From Bostrychus sinensis (taxonomy: Eukaryota > Chordata > Actinopteri > Gobiiformes > Eleotridae), in assembly GCA_020698575.1 (NCBI GenBank), contig CM036254.1, positions 27,432,526 to 27,496,525 on the forward strand: a stretch of DNA of 64,000 nt. The letters run 5' to 3'. Shown here piece by piece: positions 34,901 to 46,900 of the stretch. The notes below the pieces were generated by a model that worked only from the letters and a program-made list of their open reading frames with translations, was not told the DNA's origin and searched no databases. How positions within the stretch are numbered: position 1 is the first letter of the stretch; every line of letters begins with the position of its first letter. The position numbers were made by a program, and so were the translations under genes.

Positions 34901-37900
34901 ATAAAAAACCTATATTTAGAAATAGCATGGCTGTCTATATTGTCAGATTTATTTTTAGATCAAACAGGAAAAGAGACTTTGAGGCTCTTCTATAAAATAT
35001 CAAGGAGGGTTTTGATGGAGGTTATGTAGGGTAAATAGCCTTTTATGGTTTGTGGACAAAGGGGCTAGAGTCTGGAGAGTACCCTGATGTAGTGGAACAG
35101 CATACAGGTAATTGTTGGGTTGTGTAATAATCACACAAAACAAAGGCATATAGAAAGTCAGGGATAACACTGGATCCTATAATCAAGCCGAAGCATTGAG
35201 GTTGTTCACACTGGCTGTGTGAGCAGCGCACTGCTGGCAGCTCCTTCTCTACAGAAAAGCATGCAGCAGTCACTATGAGATTACAGCCACATATAATAGA
35301 CCTGTGGTGACTATAGTTGACTGAACAAACCTGTTTACCATCTCTGTATGCTAGGTATTGGAAACGCAAGCCTTTTTACAAGTAAAAGTAAAAGTCCTAA
35401 TTCACGGTCTGTCAGAGCCAGTAATCCTTCAAACATATATAAAATGCATCAGGTCTGTGTAGTACTCATGGTAGTTGCCAAAATATGACAATAAATACAT
35501 ATTTTCAATGTATTTTGGCTGAAAAACATGTCCCAGCATGAGTCGCGAGTGTGAAAAATAGGCAAGGTTTCTATCCTCAAAGAAGCCTGTGTGAGAGGAG
35601 CGTTTCGGCTGTCGCAGGAGCCTGGCGTCTCATGCGGCCAGTGTGGCTGCTCCAATCTGCTAAGCTGGGTGCCAAAAGTACCAGTACAGTCTATACTACT
35701 AATTTGTTTCCTGCTATTGGGGTTTCTGTTTCTCCATATGAGCAAAGTTCAATTTACTGTATGTCAAGGTACGAAGAGGCAATAGACATGATTCTTTAAA
35801 CCAATCTGTGTATTCAGTCATAAGTACTCAATTATAAATACTTGTACTTATTCATCTATCCCTGTTTGTCACAATAGAGTTGGTGTCTTTGAATGTCCTT
35901 CCACACATAACCCTACTGAGCTATTAAGTAAGTCAGTAAATGTATTTTAGGGGAAACTGCAATCATTATGACTCAATTTCCAAGCAGTATTAAATAAAGG
36001 GCTGTAAAAGTCCCTAAGATATGTCACAGTGTATATGAAATGTGATTATTTTATCTCATTACAGGCATGGATTCCTGAGTTACGGCCAAAATGTGTTTTG
36101 TAAGCGACTCTGCCTGTTGTCTCATTTCCTTAACTGTGTTCCAGAGATACAAGACAGATAACACTACAGTAAATACACTGCCTCCAGCCACAGCTCTGTA
36201 CATGGCCAAAGATAAAAAATGATACATTTTATCCTTTGGGAAAATGTGTTTTCTGAAGTGAGGCAGCCCTTTACATCAAGAGCAATAAAGCAGATATACA
36301 AAATAAAATCTACAAGGGAATGGGCAGAATACAGAAAATAGTGAAATGTTACCATCTATGTCATGAGAAACCATAAACACATCAGACTTATATTGAATAT
36401 CATAATAATATTTAACATAGATATTGTTTTAATGGAAAAGTTAACTTGGCCTCATAAAACAGGCTAAAAAAAGAACCTAAATAAAGAGCTGTGATTGAAA
36501 TTCTTCCAATTTGAGCTCAGAATACAGCAGTATTCTGTAGTATTTTCAGTACGGAAAGTTTGTTGCCTTGTGTCAATAATTTTGGCTGATCATGTTTGAA
36601 TAATCCTGTATGCTGAAGTTGTCTCTTTTTCAAGAGCTGAGAACGCTTGCTCTCACAGCTCTACAGGAAGTGCTCCTGCGTGTTTTTAAAGCACTCTTTC
36701 TGATCATTTCAGTACTTACATTGTCCTCACTACAAAGCAGTCAGCTCATTTATGTTCCAACTGTTAGCGTCATGATGCTAATAGCCATGCTAATTAGCCA
36801 TTCTATGCTCTGTCCATAGCCCATTGGTAGCAGGTGGTGTCAGGCATATATTCCAAGTCAAAGCAACAGAATTTGTTTTCCATAAATATACAGTATTTTA
36901 AGTTATAAAATGTGAAATTCTATCTATTTATCTGAATGCAAAATGTCAGTGCTTACCCACAACACTAATTTTGATTTAGATCATTACTTTTTGTGCTATA
37001 CATTCATAGAACACACCCAAAATAGTTTTAGTTGGACTGGCCTACAGTCACTGTTGGGTACCTATGGGTGTATATTTTTAGTCTCTGAATGACAAAGTTA
37101 CAGAGGAATAAACCGGATTTCACATTTCTGTGATGCAATGGCACTAGAATGAAAATAAGTGATTTTAACGGAAGTCAAGGGGACCAAAAGGCTCCAAGGG
37201 AAGAATGTGAGTTTTTTGTCTAGACAGTGGAAAATTATTTTCTTTTAGTGTTGATGCCGAAATTCTAAAATTCATATCTTTTGGAAGTTCAGTTCAGCCC
37301 TAATAGATAACCTAAAGCAAATGATTATATCAATAGCATGTTATTGTCTCATTGAGATTATTAGGACATGGGTACAGATGGTGCTGATAAAAATGTTATG
37401 ACACTTATTGTTTCCAGGAAAAATGCCAGTCTATCATCGCCTGATCACGTCCTGACGCTAATTAAGAGTGGACAGTGTGTGAGTGTGAGGTAACAGCTGG
37501 ATTTCCGGGCGTTTGTCAGTCCCTCTATAGTTAGCACTGGTCACTCACAGGTGGCACATATGTCTGTCCCGAGGCAATGGTTAGGTCCTAATGTGACTCA
37601 ATCACAGTACAAAGAGCCCAGCCCCTCCCAACACAAAGAGAAATGCACTAGGATATATCATTCAGAAATACCTCTGAAGGTATAAAAAGCTGAAGGTGAT
37701 TTGGAGTTAAGTTATTATTTATTTAAAGGGGAGTGAATAAAGGCCTCATCTAACAGTTTAAAAAGGGGAGAAAAGTTTGGAGTCCTCTTGTGCCCAGACT
37801 GTAAATAAATTACAACAGCCAGGAGATCTTTGAAGACTTCTTTTAGGAAAAAAAAAGGCTTAGGGCCAGATTTATCAAAGGTTTGTGTGCACGTTAAATG

Positions 37901-40900
37901 AATAAGACGTGCTAAAAATGAAGCAAACCCAGGTGCAGCTGAGTTTAGTGTCACTCACAGGAGCTGAATGAGAGCAGCGCAGATCATTTGCCAGTGACTC
38001 AATGAATATGTAAAACAAGGCGTTCTCACGCGAACGCACAAAATTCAAGGCATGGAAAATGCAAATGAAATCGTTTTGCATTTGCTATTTGATTTATCAG
38101 GGCTACGGGAGCTAAAAGTGCGTGAAAATTTTGCACATTGGAGGAGCAGGTGCAAACGTTTTGTGGAGGAAAGAGTGCAGCTTTTAGTGCACAGATGGGG
38201 CGTTGAATATAATTTATACTGCTTTACAAGGGCTCATTTACAACAATACAACAATAATGTGTTGATTTGAAAGCAGATGCAGCAACAAACAGATGGACTT
38301 TACCTGTAACACTTTTTCCTTGATTCTCACTCATATCCTACTGAAGTGCAGCCTGTATGGTTGCATATGGTTGCCCCATATTCTTAATCTGCACCTCTGT
38401 GGGCTTAATTAATCCACAAGATGAGGGCATGATCAATATAGGGTTTTAATGCTGCCAATATTCATCTTTGTACACTTGTACTAAATGGACACTGCTGTTC
38501 CTGGACCATTTCATGTCTGAAAGTTAAATTATGCCTTGCTGGATTTACGCCTGGATACAAGAGCACTACATTTTGAAACTCAGAGATTTGGATTACAGGA
38601 AAGGCAAAACCAACCTGCTGCGGCTTTAGGAATTTCATGCAAACTTTTAATGCCCCTCCTCTCCACACCTTTCTCCCTCTGAGCTTTAATGATAAAATTA
38701 TGTTTTTGAGATGTTGTACAGTTAGCCTGACCAGCCAGACAAACTCTTCTATACAAAGAAGTTAGTCTGGTATCCCTTTGCTTGAGTTTCATTTCTATGG
38801 GTGGAACAATCACACAGGCAGAGTAATCAGATAAATAAAGGACAAGACATAAGCAGTGCACCGCTGACTTGTAACCCCAACAAACATGGTTGATTGTTGC
38901 TGGTTTTGCCATAAAGCACCACAATATGCTGTATTATTCGCAACTATCTACTTATTTCTGAACGTTGTACAAAAAGTTGCAGTAAAATTCTTGTGTGATA
39001 CCACTGTGTGCTACTGCTAACTGTACTTATGCTGTTGCAACAATGCAATTTCCCCACTGAGGGACTAATAAAGGTTTTCTTATTCTTAGAAGTTGAATGC
39101 AGTTGTTACGTCAGACCTGAACAGGATTTAACTGTTGTTAAAATGGCAACATGACGAAGAAATAAGTCCCACAGAGGATTGAACTACGCAGACTTCAACA
39201 GAATCAACAAATGACGAAGGAAAGCCCGAAATGCCATTAATCAGGTCAGAGAAGTTATTAAAATTGCTCTGGTGCCATCTTGCTTACTTTTGATAGGAGA
39301 TTATCTTCACATTTGTAAGACATGCTGCAGATAAACGGCTGTGAGAGGCCAGTTCCACGTTGATTGAGTGGAAATGGTTCACTGTGGCTGAGGAGCCAGA
39401 CCCTCCTGCTTTCAAAAAGAAAGTAGGAGGGTCTGCCTGGCCCGGCTATTGTATTATTACATATTTTCCCTTTTTCTATGTGCACATTAGAAACACAATA
39501 ATATTTAGTTTTATCTAATCCTTTTATTTGATAATGCTTGTGTGAGTAGTAAGCACCTGCTTAGTGTCTCGGTGAGACGTGCGTCATACAAAGAGGTCCA
39601 GTTTTCGACCGACACACCTCTTTTTAGACCAACACTTATCATTTATGGAGCACCAGGCCCCCCACCATTGGCGGTGATGGAGGGTACAAGACACCCCTGC
39701 CTGCGTCATCAGCTTGCATCACTGCGGAAGATCAGGCCCTAAGTCAGAGAGGCCAGGTGGGATGGTTTGGGCACATGCAAAGGAAGGAATATTCAGTATG
39801 TGTAAAAGAATGTTAGCTAAAGCTGCCAGGCAGAAGGCCTAGAGGAAGACTAAAGAGGACATTTATGTAGAGAAAGAGGACATGAAGTGAGCTGCTGTAA
39901 AGAGGAGGGTATAGGGTTTTAAATGGAGGCAACCTAAAAGGGAACAGCTGAAGGGAAAAGATCTTCTGATGAGTTTCCATTCATTAAAAAAAAAAAAAAA
40001 CATTATAAAACTATTTTTGTGAAATAATATAGGTACAGTATTCTTAAGCTGTGGAATAAACTGTACTGTAGAGTGTATTAAACTGTTGACGGTATATTGA
40101 CGATTGTTTTTGGTTTTACATAGCTGCACCAGTTAGATTTTAGGGACATAAACACTTGTAACCTCATAACTCCCAGCATGACAGACGTGACTGACAAACA
40201 TGGGAAAATATCCCGGCGGCGGGTTACTTGGCTTTATGAAGTTAATCATTAACCGTCTTAAAAACGATGTTTTTAACTCACAAACTTAAAAGATTCCATC
40301 TCTGTTTAAGGTTGTGATAATGATTGCATTAATGATTTAGTTGAAAAATAATAACCCTAACCTGTTATTGTAGGAACATGATTCTACAATTAATAGGCTC
40401 CATTCTGCCTAAGTATAATTACAATAACAACAAATACCTTTCTTTTTCCACAAAATCCTGCTATCAGTGTGTGTGGTATAGCACCCACAGTTACTGAAAG
40501 AGGCCCTCTGCCCCATTTACAGTTACATAATCCAAACAGCCTCACTCCAATTTTCATTCATTATTTGCCTTTTAATTTCCTTTTAATTCATCATTTAAAG
40601 GCTTTCAGGAGCTAATGGGTGTAATTTGCTTCGTGGAGAAGAGCAGATGGACACGACGCCTGATTAGGAGGCAGCTCTGAATGTCACTTCATTGTACTGT
40701 ACTTCACAAAGTCTTCTGTAGCCATAATTATCATCCACTAACCACCCACGGCCTATTTCTTAGAAGAATTTTGTTTACTATATGATTGGAAATATTTTTA
40801 TTAGGGTCGGGAATCGATTAAAAAAAATTAATTAATCGCAAATATGAAAAAAATTAATCGCGATTAATCGTATTATGAATTCACGTACAAACACAAAATT

Positions 40901-43900
40901 GTAAAGGTCAAAACTGTAACTTTAGTCGGTATTTTAAAAAAAAAGAGGCGGGGGAAGGAGGAGAGGAGGGCAGTGAAGTGTCGTGCGTTATGTTTCTGAT
41001 CAGCACTAAACTCAGATCCAATCACCTGTCCGTGCACCTCTGACAGGTGTGCGTTTTCCCATCATGCACTGAGCCGTGCAGCCTCCGCAGTTGCTCCTGA
41101 TGAACTGCGGCGGCTCAGGCGCTGGTCTCGTTTGGATCTCACGGTGACCGTTGCACTTGTGGCATCAGAGCAAGTCGGGAACAAGTCGAACACAAATCTA
41201 ACCGGCGTGCACTGTGCACAGACCGACACTGATCCAAACTGTGCAAGTCTGGCTCATCTCGAACGCGCCTGATGATGAATGGAAACGGAAATGTGTCGTC
41301 TTCTACGCTCGAAGACCCGTGGCGTGTTGCTGCCTCTGTGTCGTCGTAATATTTTTGTTGTGATCAAATTAATCGATGTGTCAATTGAAATTAACGTGAT
41401 TAAATCAATAAATTAACGCACTGCGTTAACGCGATAATTTTCCCAGCCCTCATTTTTATAGTCTTTTAAACTTGTTGTGAGACAGAAGGCAATTCATTCA
41501 TTCATCTTCTTACGCTTATTCCCTTTAGGGATCACAAGTGACTGAAGCCTATCCCAGTAACTTTGGCCCTTAGGCGGGGTACACCCTGGACAGGGGCCAG
41601 CTTGTCGCTCCATCCACTGTCACATTCATCCACTAAGGGCGATTTAGAGTCACCAATTCACCTAACACATGCATGTTTTTGGACGATGGGAGAAAGACCT
41701 AATTATCATAGCAGCTGTTTAATTATTGCAGAAAGCTAATTATATCACCACGACTGTTTCACTGTGGGAGGTTGAGCTCTGATTCATTTGGTTTTCTTCA
41801 AACGGTCATTGTAAGATGTTGAATTATTTCTTACATAGATTGATTTAATTATGTACATAATTCTATGTATTTTTTATTTATGATTTCTCTTCTGTTCAGT
41901 GACCAGGCCAAGTGGTCGAGGGCCTCTTGTTCTTAGTTATTTTTGGGTGATATTTGAGAACAATGTTAAAGGAAGAAAGTTGTGACCTTAAAAATGCCTG
42001 AAGTGTTGTAGGCAGTGTGCTGTATTTAGACCTATCTCATTCCTATTTCACTTCAACCATTACTGTATGGGACTTTGTTCTGCATTTCTTCATGGTCTTA
42101 TTCTTCTTTCATTCATTCATTTTTCCTGTCCAGGATCACCACATCAAACAATAAGTGTGCAGTGATGGCATATTGATTTAGCATAGTTTTTTACAGTACA
42201 ATAGTCTACCATAAACCTACTTCAACTTTTATCCATCCAGCTTGGGACTGGCACAAAGAGTACACAGGCTTATGACCCCCTGTGGCTGGATTCTGTATTT
42301 CTTCAGTATCACATAGAGATATGCAAAATCACGAGCATCACATTCTGGTTCTTTGTACTATTTTTCAACAATCCAAATAGTATAGAATTCAGCTCAGAAT
42401 TACTTGTACAAAAGTATCTCAGGTAAGTACAAATGCAGTATATTGTAGTGGATGACCTCCCTTTAGGGAAGCAGTGATGCACACAGTCTAAATGGATGCC
42501 CCTGTAGCTTTTGCAAATGCTATTTATTATCGTTCTATTATTAAAATTCACGTTAAATAGATTTAAGCAACTATTCAACTATTTGAAAATGTCTTGTCGG
42601 TAGGTGTTTGAAATTCAGAGTTTAAAGTAAAAAAACACATACAGTGTAAGTTTGAAGTTAGCTACAATATGATATGATAATGCAATGTGATGTTTTGGAT
42701 CATCAAACACTTTTTAATATTTAAAAAAAATAACCAGTGTCGAGGCAAAATGCAGTTTTTAAATAATGATTTAATTTATGAAAAAGTTATTGCCCCCCTT
42801 GTTAAGTCATGAATTAGCTTTGATTAACCACAGTTTTTGAAAAGCTGAGAAAAGGGAAAGGACTTCATAGCCATTTCTTAGGCTTTGGGACTCCAGCAAA
42901 CTGTGGTGAGACCCATTATCCACAAATGGATAGGACTTGGAACAGTGGACTAGGACTGGCCGGCCAACCAAAATTACTTCAGGAATGCATCAACGACTCA
43001 TCCTGATGCAGCAAAGCAGTCCAGAGCAGCACGCTAACAGCATCGTGTTTGACGTTTGATATGGTGTTATTTTCATGAAATGTTGTTTTAGTTTTACAGC
43101 AGATGTAATGGGACCAAAACTTTACAAAATTTTGTCTTGCCAGTCCACAAACAATACAAAAATTCATCAAGATATTTTATGACAAATGTGAGACAAGCCT
43201 TTGTGTTCTTTTTGGTAAGCAGTGGTTATCACTTTGAAACTCTCCCATGGAAAACATTAAAGCCCCATCTCTTTACTGTTGTTGAATCATGGACACTGAC
43301 CTTAACTGATGCCAGTGAGGCCTGTAGTACTTTAAATTCTTTAAGTCCTGTGTTCTTTTGGAACCTCCTGAATGAGTCAATGTGCTAAGGCCACTCCAGG
43401 GAACACTGACCACTGTTCCAAGTCTTCCCCATTTGTGGATAATGGTTTGCCAAAGTCCCAAAGCCTTAGAAATGGCTTTATAACCCTTTCCCTTTAGTCA
43501 GCTTGCCATGTTGACTAAACAATGAGGTAGAATTGTGAGGTGTCTGTTTACCTGACAGATTGAGAGCTGCTATTTTGGCCGGTGTTATGTTCCCCATGAA
43601 GCGCTCCATTCCCAGGAAAATGAAGGCACTGCATCTGGACAGCAGCTGCTCCACCTCAGCCAGGCTTTAGACACACATAGAAATGTCAGTACTAAAATAA
43701 ATGTATACGAAAAGCTAAGTTTACAAAAACAGTAATAAGCAGTTGTAGGGTCTGACACATAAATCAATGTCTTTAAATGTATCTCTAAAGCTGTTTGATA
43801 ATGGGACTAAATGTCTAACCTGGGCTTGTGTTTGCTGCCAATGAAGCCTTCCCACAGATGGGATGCTGAGTGCTGGCTGTGCGTCTCCAAAATCTCGCTC

Positions 43901-46900
43901 ATCCTCTTGGATAAACTGGTGCCGTCTGTTCACACAACACACAGATATAATGTGAGTAAAAGGCAAAGAACATATGTAAACAAACACTGATTTAGCATGC
44001 AAGGTACACAGGAGAGGGCTTAGAGGAAAAACATTAGGAAAGGAGTATTAATCACAAATGAGCTGCATGGGTCTCTTGAACTAGCACCAAAACACACGGT
44101 ACTGTGCGGAAAGACCTTGAGATCTCTTTAAATATGGTCTAACTAGCTGTGCTAAAAAGAGTAATCACAATGTAATCTTGTCCTTTATGATTCCCTCAAT
44201 AATTATATATTTTAAGTGTAGAAGGATATGGGTGCCGTAGCTAAATTAATTGCTCATCTTATACAATAAATAACAATCACATATATCCAATGTACAGTTA
44301 GCCAGGCCAGCCATCCAATTCTTTTTTCTGTTCTACACAAAGAATTAAAATGGTCCTTTTTAATTTAAGTTGATGAACTGTTCACACATTCAACCAATTA
44401 GAAAGAGGTGGACATTACTAACATGCGCAATAATATTCATCTGGACCAACGCAATTTGAAGTATGTACAATGAACACACACTAATAGTCCTATAATTATC
44501 TCAATTCGGGATATATGGCTCCAGGATATTAGTACTTTAAAGGCCTACACAAGTTTTTCAGAATGTGGTAAAATAAATGCATAAATAAAATCCCTCTTAT
44601 ATATTCCCAGTTTATTAAATTTATTGCCAGGTTTGCCTTATTGTTTTTCTGCTGTTGTTGTGTAAGCAATAGCAGCCGGTGATGGAACTGACATCTTTCC
44701 AGTTGGACTTGTCACCGCCATTACTCCAGTGTATAAAGATGTGGACGAGCTTGGACTCAACCAAATTAAGTGTCTTATCTGAAAAGTCTGAAAGTGACCA
44801 CACCTTTTTGTTCTGAATGTGCGACTGGTCAAAAAATGCTGTCCCTACTCTTGTTCACCCTGCACAGTCCAACTTTATTGGACCGTGCAGTCTAGAAGTG
44901 ATAGGAAATCATGAGGAAGAGAGTGCGAAGAGACATTTGGCAAAGGGAGTCTGGACTCAAACCCACAACACCGAGGCAGGTTGCAGGTGCCATGTATATG
45001 CGCTGCAACTCTACCAACTGAGCTTTTCCACAGCACATAAATGTAATGTTAATGCAGTGATGGCTTGTTACTTACTTACCAAACATACCGTCATTGTAAG
45101 GGTCCACAACATCTTTGGAGCCAAATTAAGAATCAATATAGTTATAACAAATAGCCACAAAATGCAACTATTAACAATGCAGATACATAAATAAAAAAAA
45201 TATTGATTAAGAAATGACAAAAAGATACATTTGAAGTTCCTGGAGTTGACCGGGATGGTGTTTGGGGGCAGGACAAATGGCTGCTGTGAAAAATAGACAT
45301 CTGCTTAGTTTATGGCAGTTTAAACATCTTTGATACAGCATGTATTGAGTAAAACTGGACATCCTCACAAATAGTTGCTTAAATTTACAGAGCGTTGAAG
45401 GAAATAGGGAGGAAAGAGGAATGTGATGGCAATAAAAAATCGAAGTGGTGCATGACAGGATAAATGCTTCCGAGCCAGAAATAGGATCTTTATGAAAACA
45501 CATTATGTAATTGATTGAAAAAGCGCACATAAAAGCGTGTCGGGGAGGAAACTGAAATAAGGCCCAGTGCTGACAACAGGTTAAAGTAATACTGCACTCT
45601 GTATCTGGCAGCTCCAGATTCATTTACTGAACTCACCGCTTTGATGGCTTGGCTTTGATCTCCCTTCCCTTTCGTTCCTTTGCCACCTTTGGTCTCCTTT
45701 TTGTTGTCACTTTCAACTGCCATAAACAGGAAGCAGAATTAATATGTGCACTTATTTGCGAGGTAGATTACACTGAATTTGGACTGAGGAAAGAAAAAAC
45801 TTTAATGTCTGCAAAGTCAATGACATTTATTGGTGTCTGAAGAAGTTTTGCATGACTGCGCTGTCTATTAGTCGGTACAAATGAAGCAGCCCCTGCAGGT
45901 ATTGATGGCCATTTTATTTTCCAAAGAGATTAATTTTAGGCTGATTTCCAAACAAACAAATAACAATTATAAATGGACAAAGAAAACACCTAATCACTAG
46001 CAACGTGATGCAGTAATCTTCATTTCATTATGGTGATTTGTTTCACTTAGTATACATGATGGCTGTAGGGAAGATCTATTCACCCGTCACCATAGTTAAT
46101 CCATTTAAAGTTAACAGATAAATAAACAATAAATAAACTTAACTAAAGTTGATTATCTAGTTTGGGGCAGATCAGACCAGACAATTTATTTATGCTTAAA
46201 ATGATTGGATTGGTTAAAAAGTAACAAAGCTTCACAATAATTGTGTATACTCTCACTGGAACTTTCTCATTCAGAGGTTTACTAAAGTATACTTGGATAT
46301 GGCATTGCTGCTTGTTGTGTTGCCTTAAGTATCCACTTGTGGTACTGCATAAGAACATCTATGCTGTATAAAAAGCATGTTCTCAAAAGACCTCAATATA
46401 AACAACACTGCAGACAGGAATGCCATTCAACAAATTTCAAGAATGCCTTGAAAACTTCCATCATAATGAAAACTTGGTCCATGGTAATTAATATAATACA
46501 ATATGACTGTTATGTCTCGTGTCTTTGTCTTGTTTTCTGTATTTGTTTCCCTTGTTTTATTTTGGTATTCCCAGTCTGTTTCCTTGTTTTTCCAGTTTTC
46601 TTCCTGCCTCTTGTGTTTCCCGCGTGTGTGATTGCCTGCCCCGCCTTGATGTTTTTCACCTGTGTCTCATTCCCTTGTGTATTTATGTCCTGTGTCCTCC
46701 CCAGGTGTTTGTGGTTTCATTTAGTTTGTTTCGTGTGCTTAGTTCATTTAGTATGTTTAGCCTGTCTAGTCTAGTCTTGTCGTGTTTTTTCGTGTACCCG
46801 TGTTCTCGTTATTGCAGTAAGTTTTATTAAATTACTTTTTGGTCCGCACCTTTGGGTCCATCCCTCCTGTCTTCCGCATACCGTAACAATGACATATATA

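Larger units (their letters stand above)
34563..43551. other. cfap46: large cfap46 intron (8,989 bp)
   Basis: Flanked by exons 19 and 18. Contains the repeat at 35395-35560, the composite repeat at 38715-39300, a hairpin at 39395-39441, a candidate conserved block at 40540-40760, a hAT element at 40802-41451, a SINE-like fragment at 41535-41705, a dispersed repeat at 42120-42310 and Tc1-like transposase remnants at 42720-43510. No other exon is supported on either strand. The remaining parts (35561-38714) show nothing I recognise. Confidence 0.8.

Noticed and set aside
44817..45194. 125-codon plus-strand open frame
   Set aside because: Covers a dispersed repeat with a tRNA-like end and the antisense of cfap46 exon 16.
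45207..45623. 138-codon minus-strand open frame
   Set aside because: It overlaps cfap46 exon 15 but in the wrong frame. The true exon frame (QPFVLPPNTIPV) is different and short.
46337..46830. Two overlapping open frames (145 and 103 codons) rich in Phe, Cys, Val and Leu
   Set aside because: They translate a pyrimidine-rich solo LTR in two frames. The composition follows from the DNA bias, not from protein constraint.
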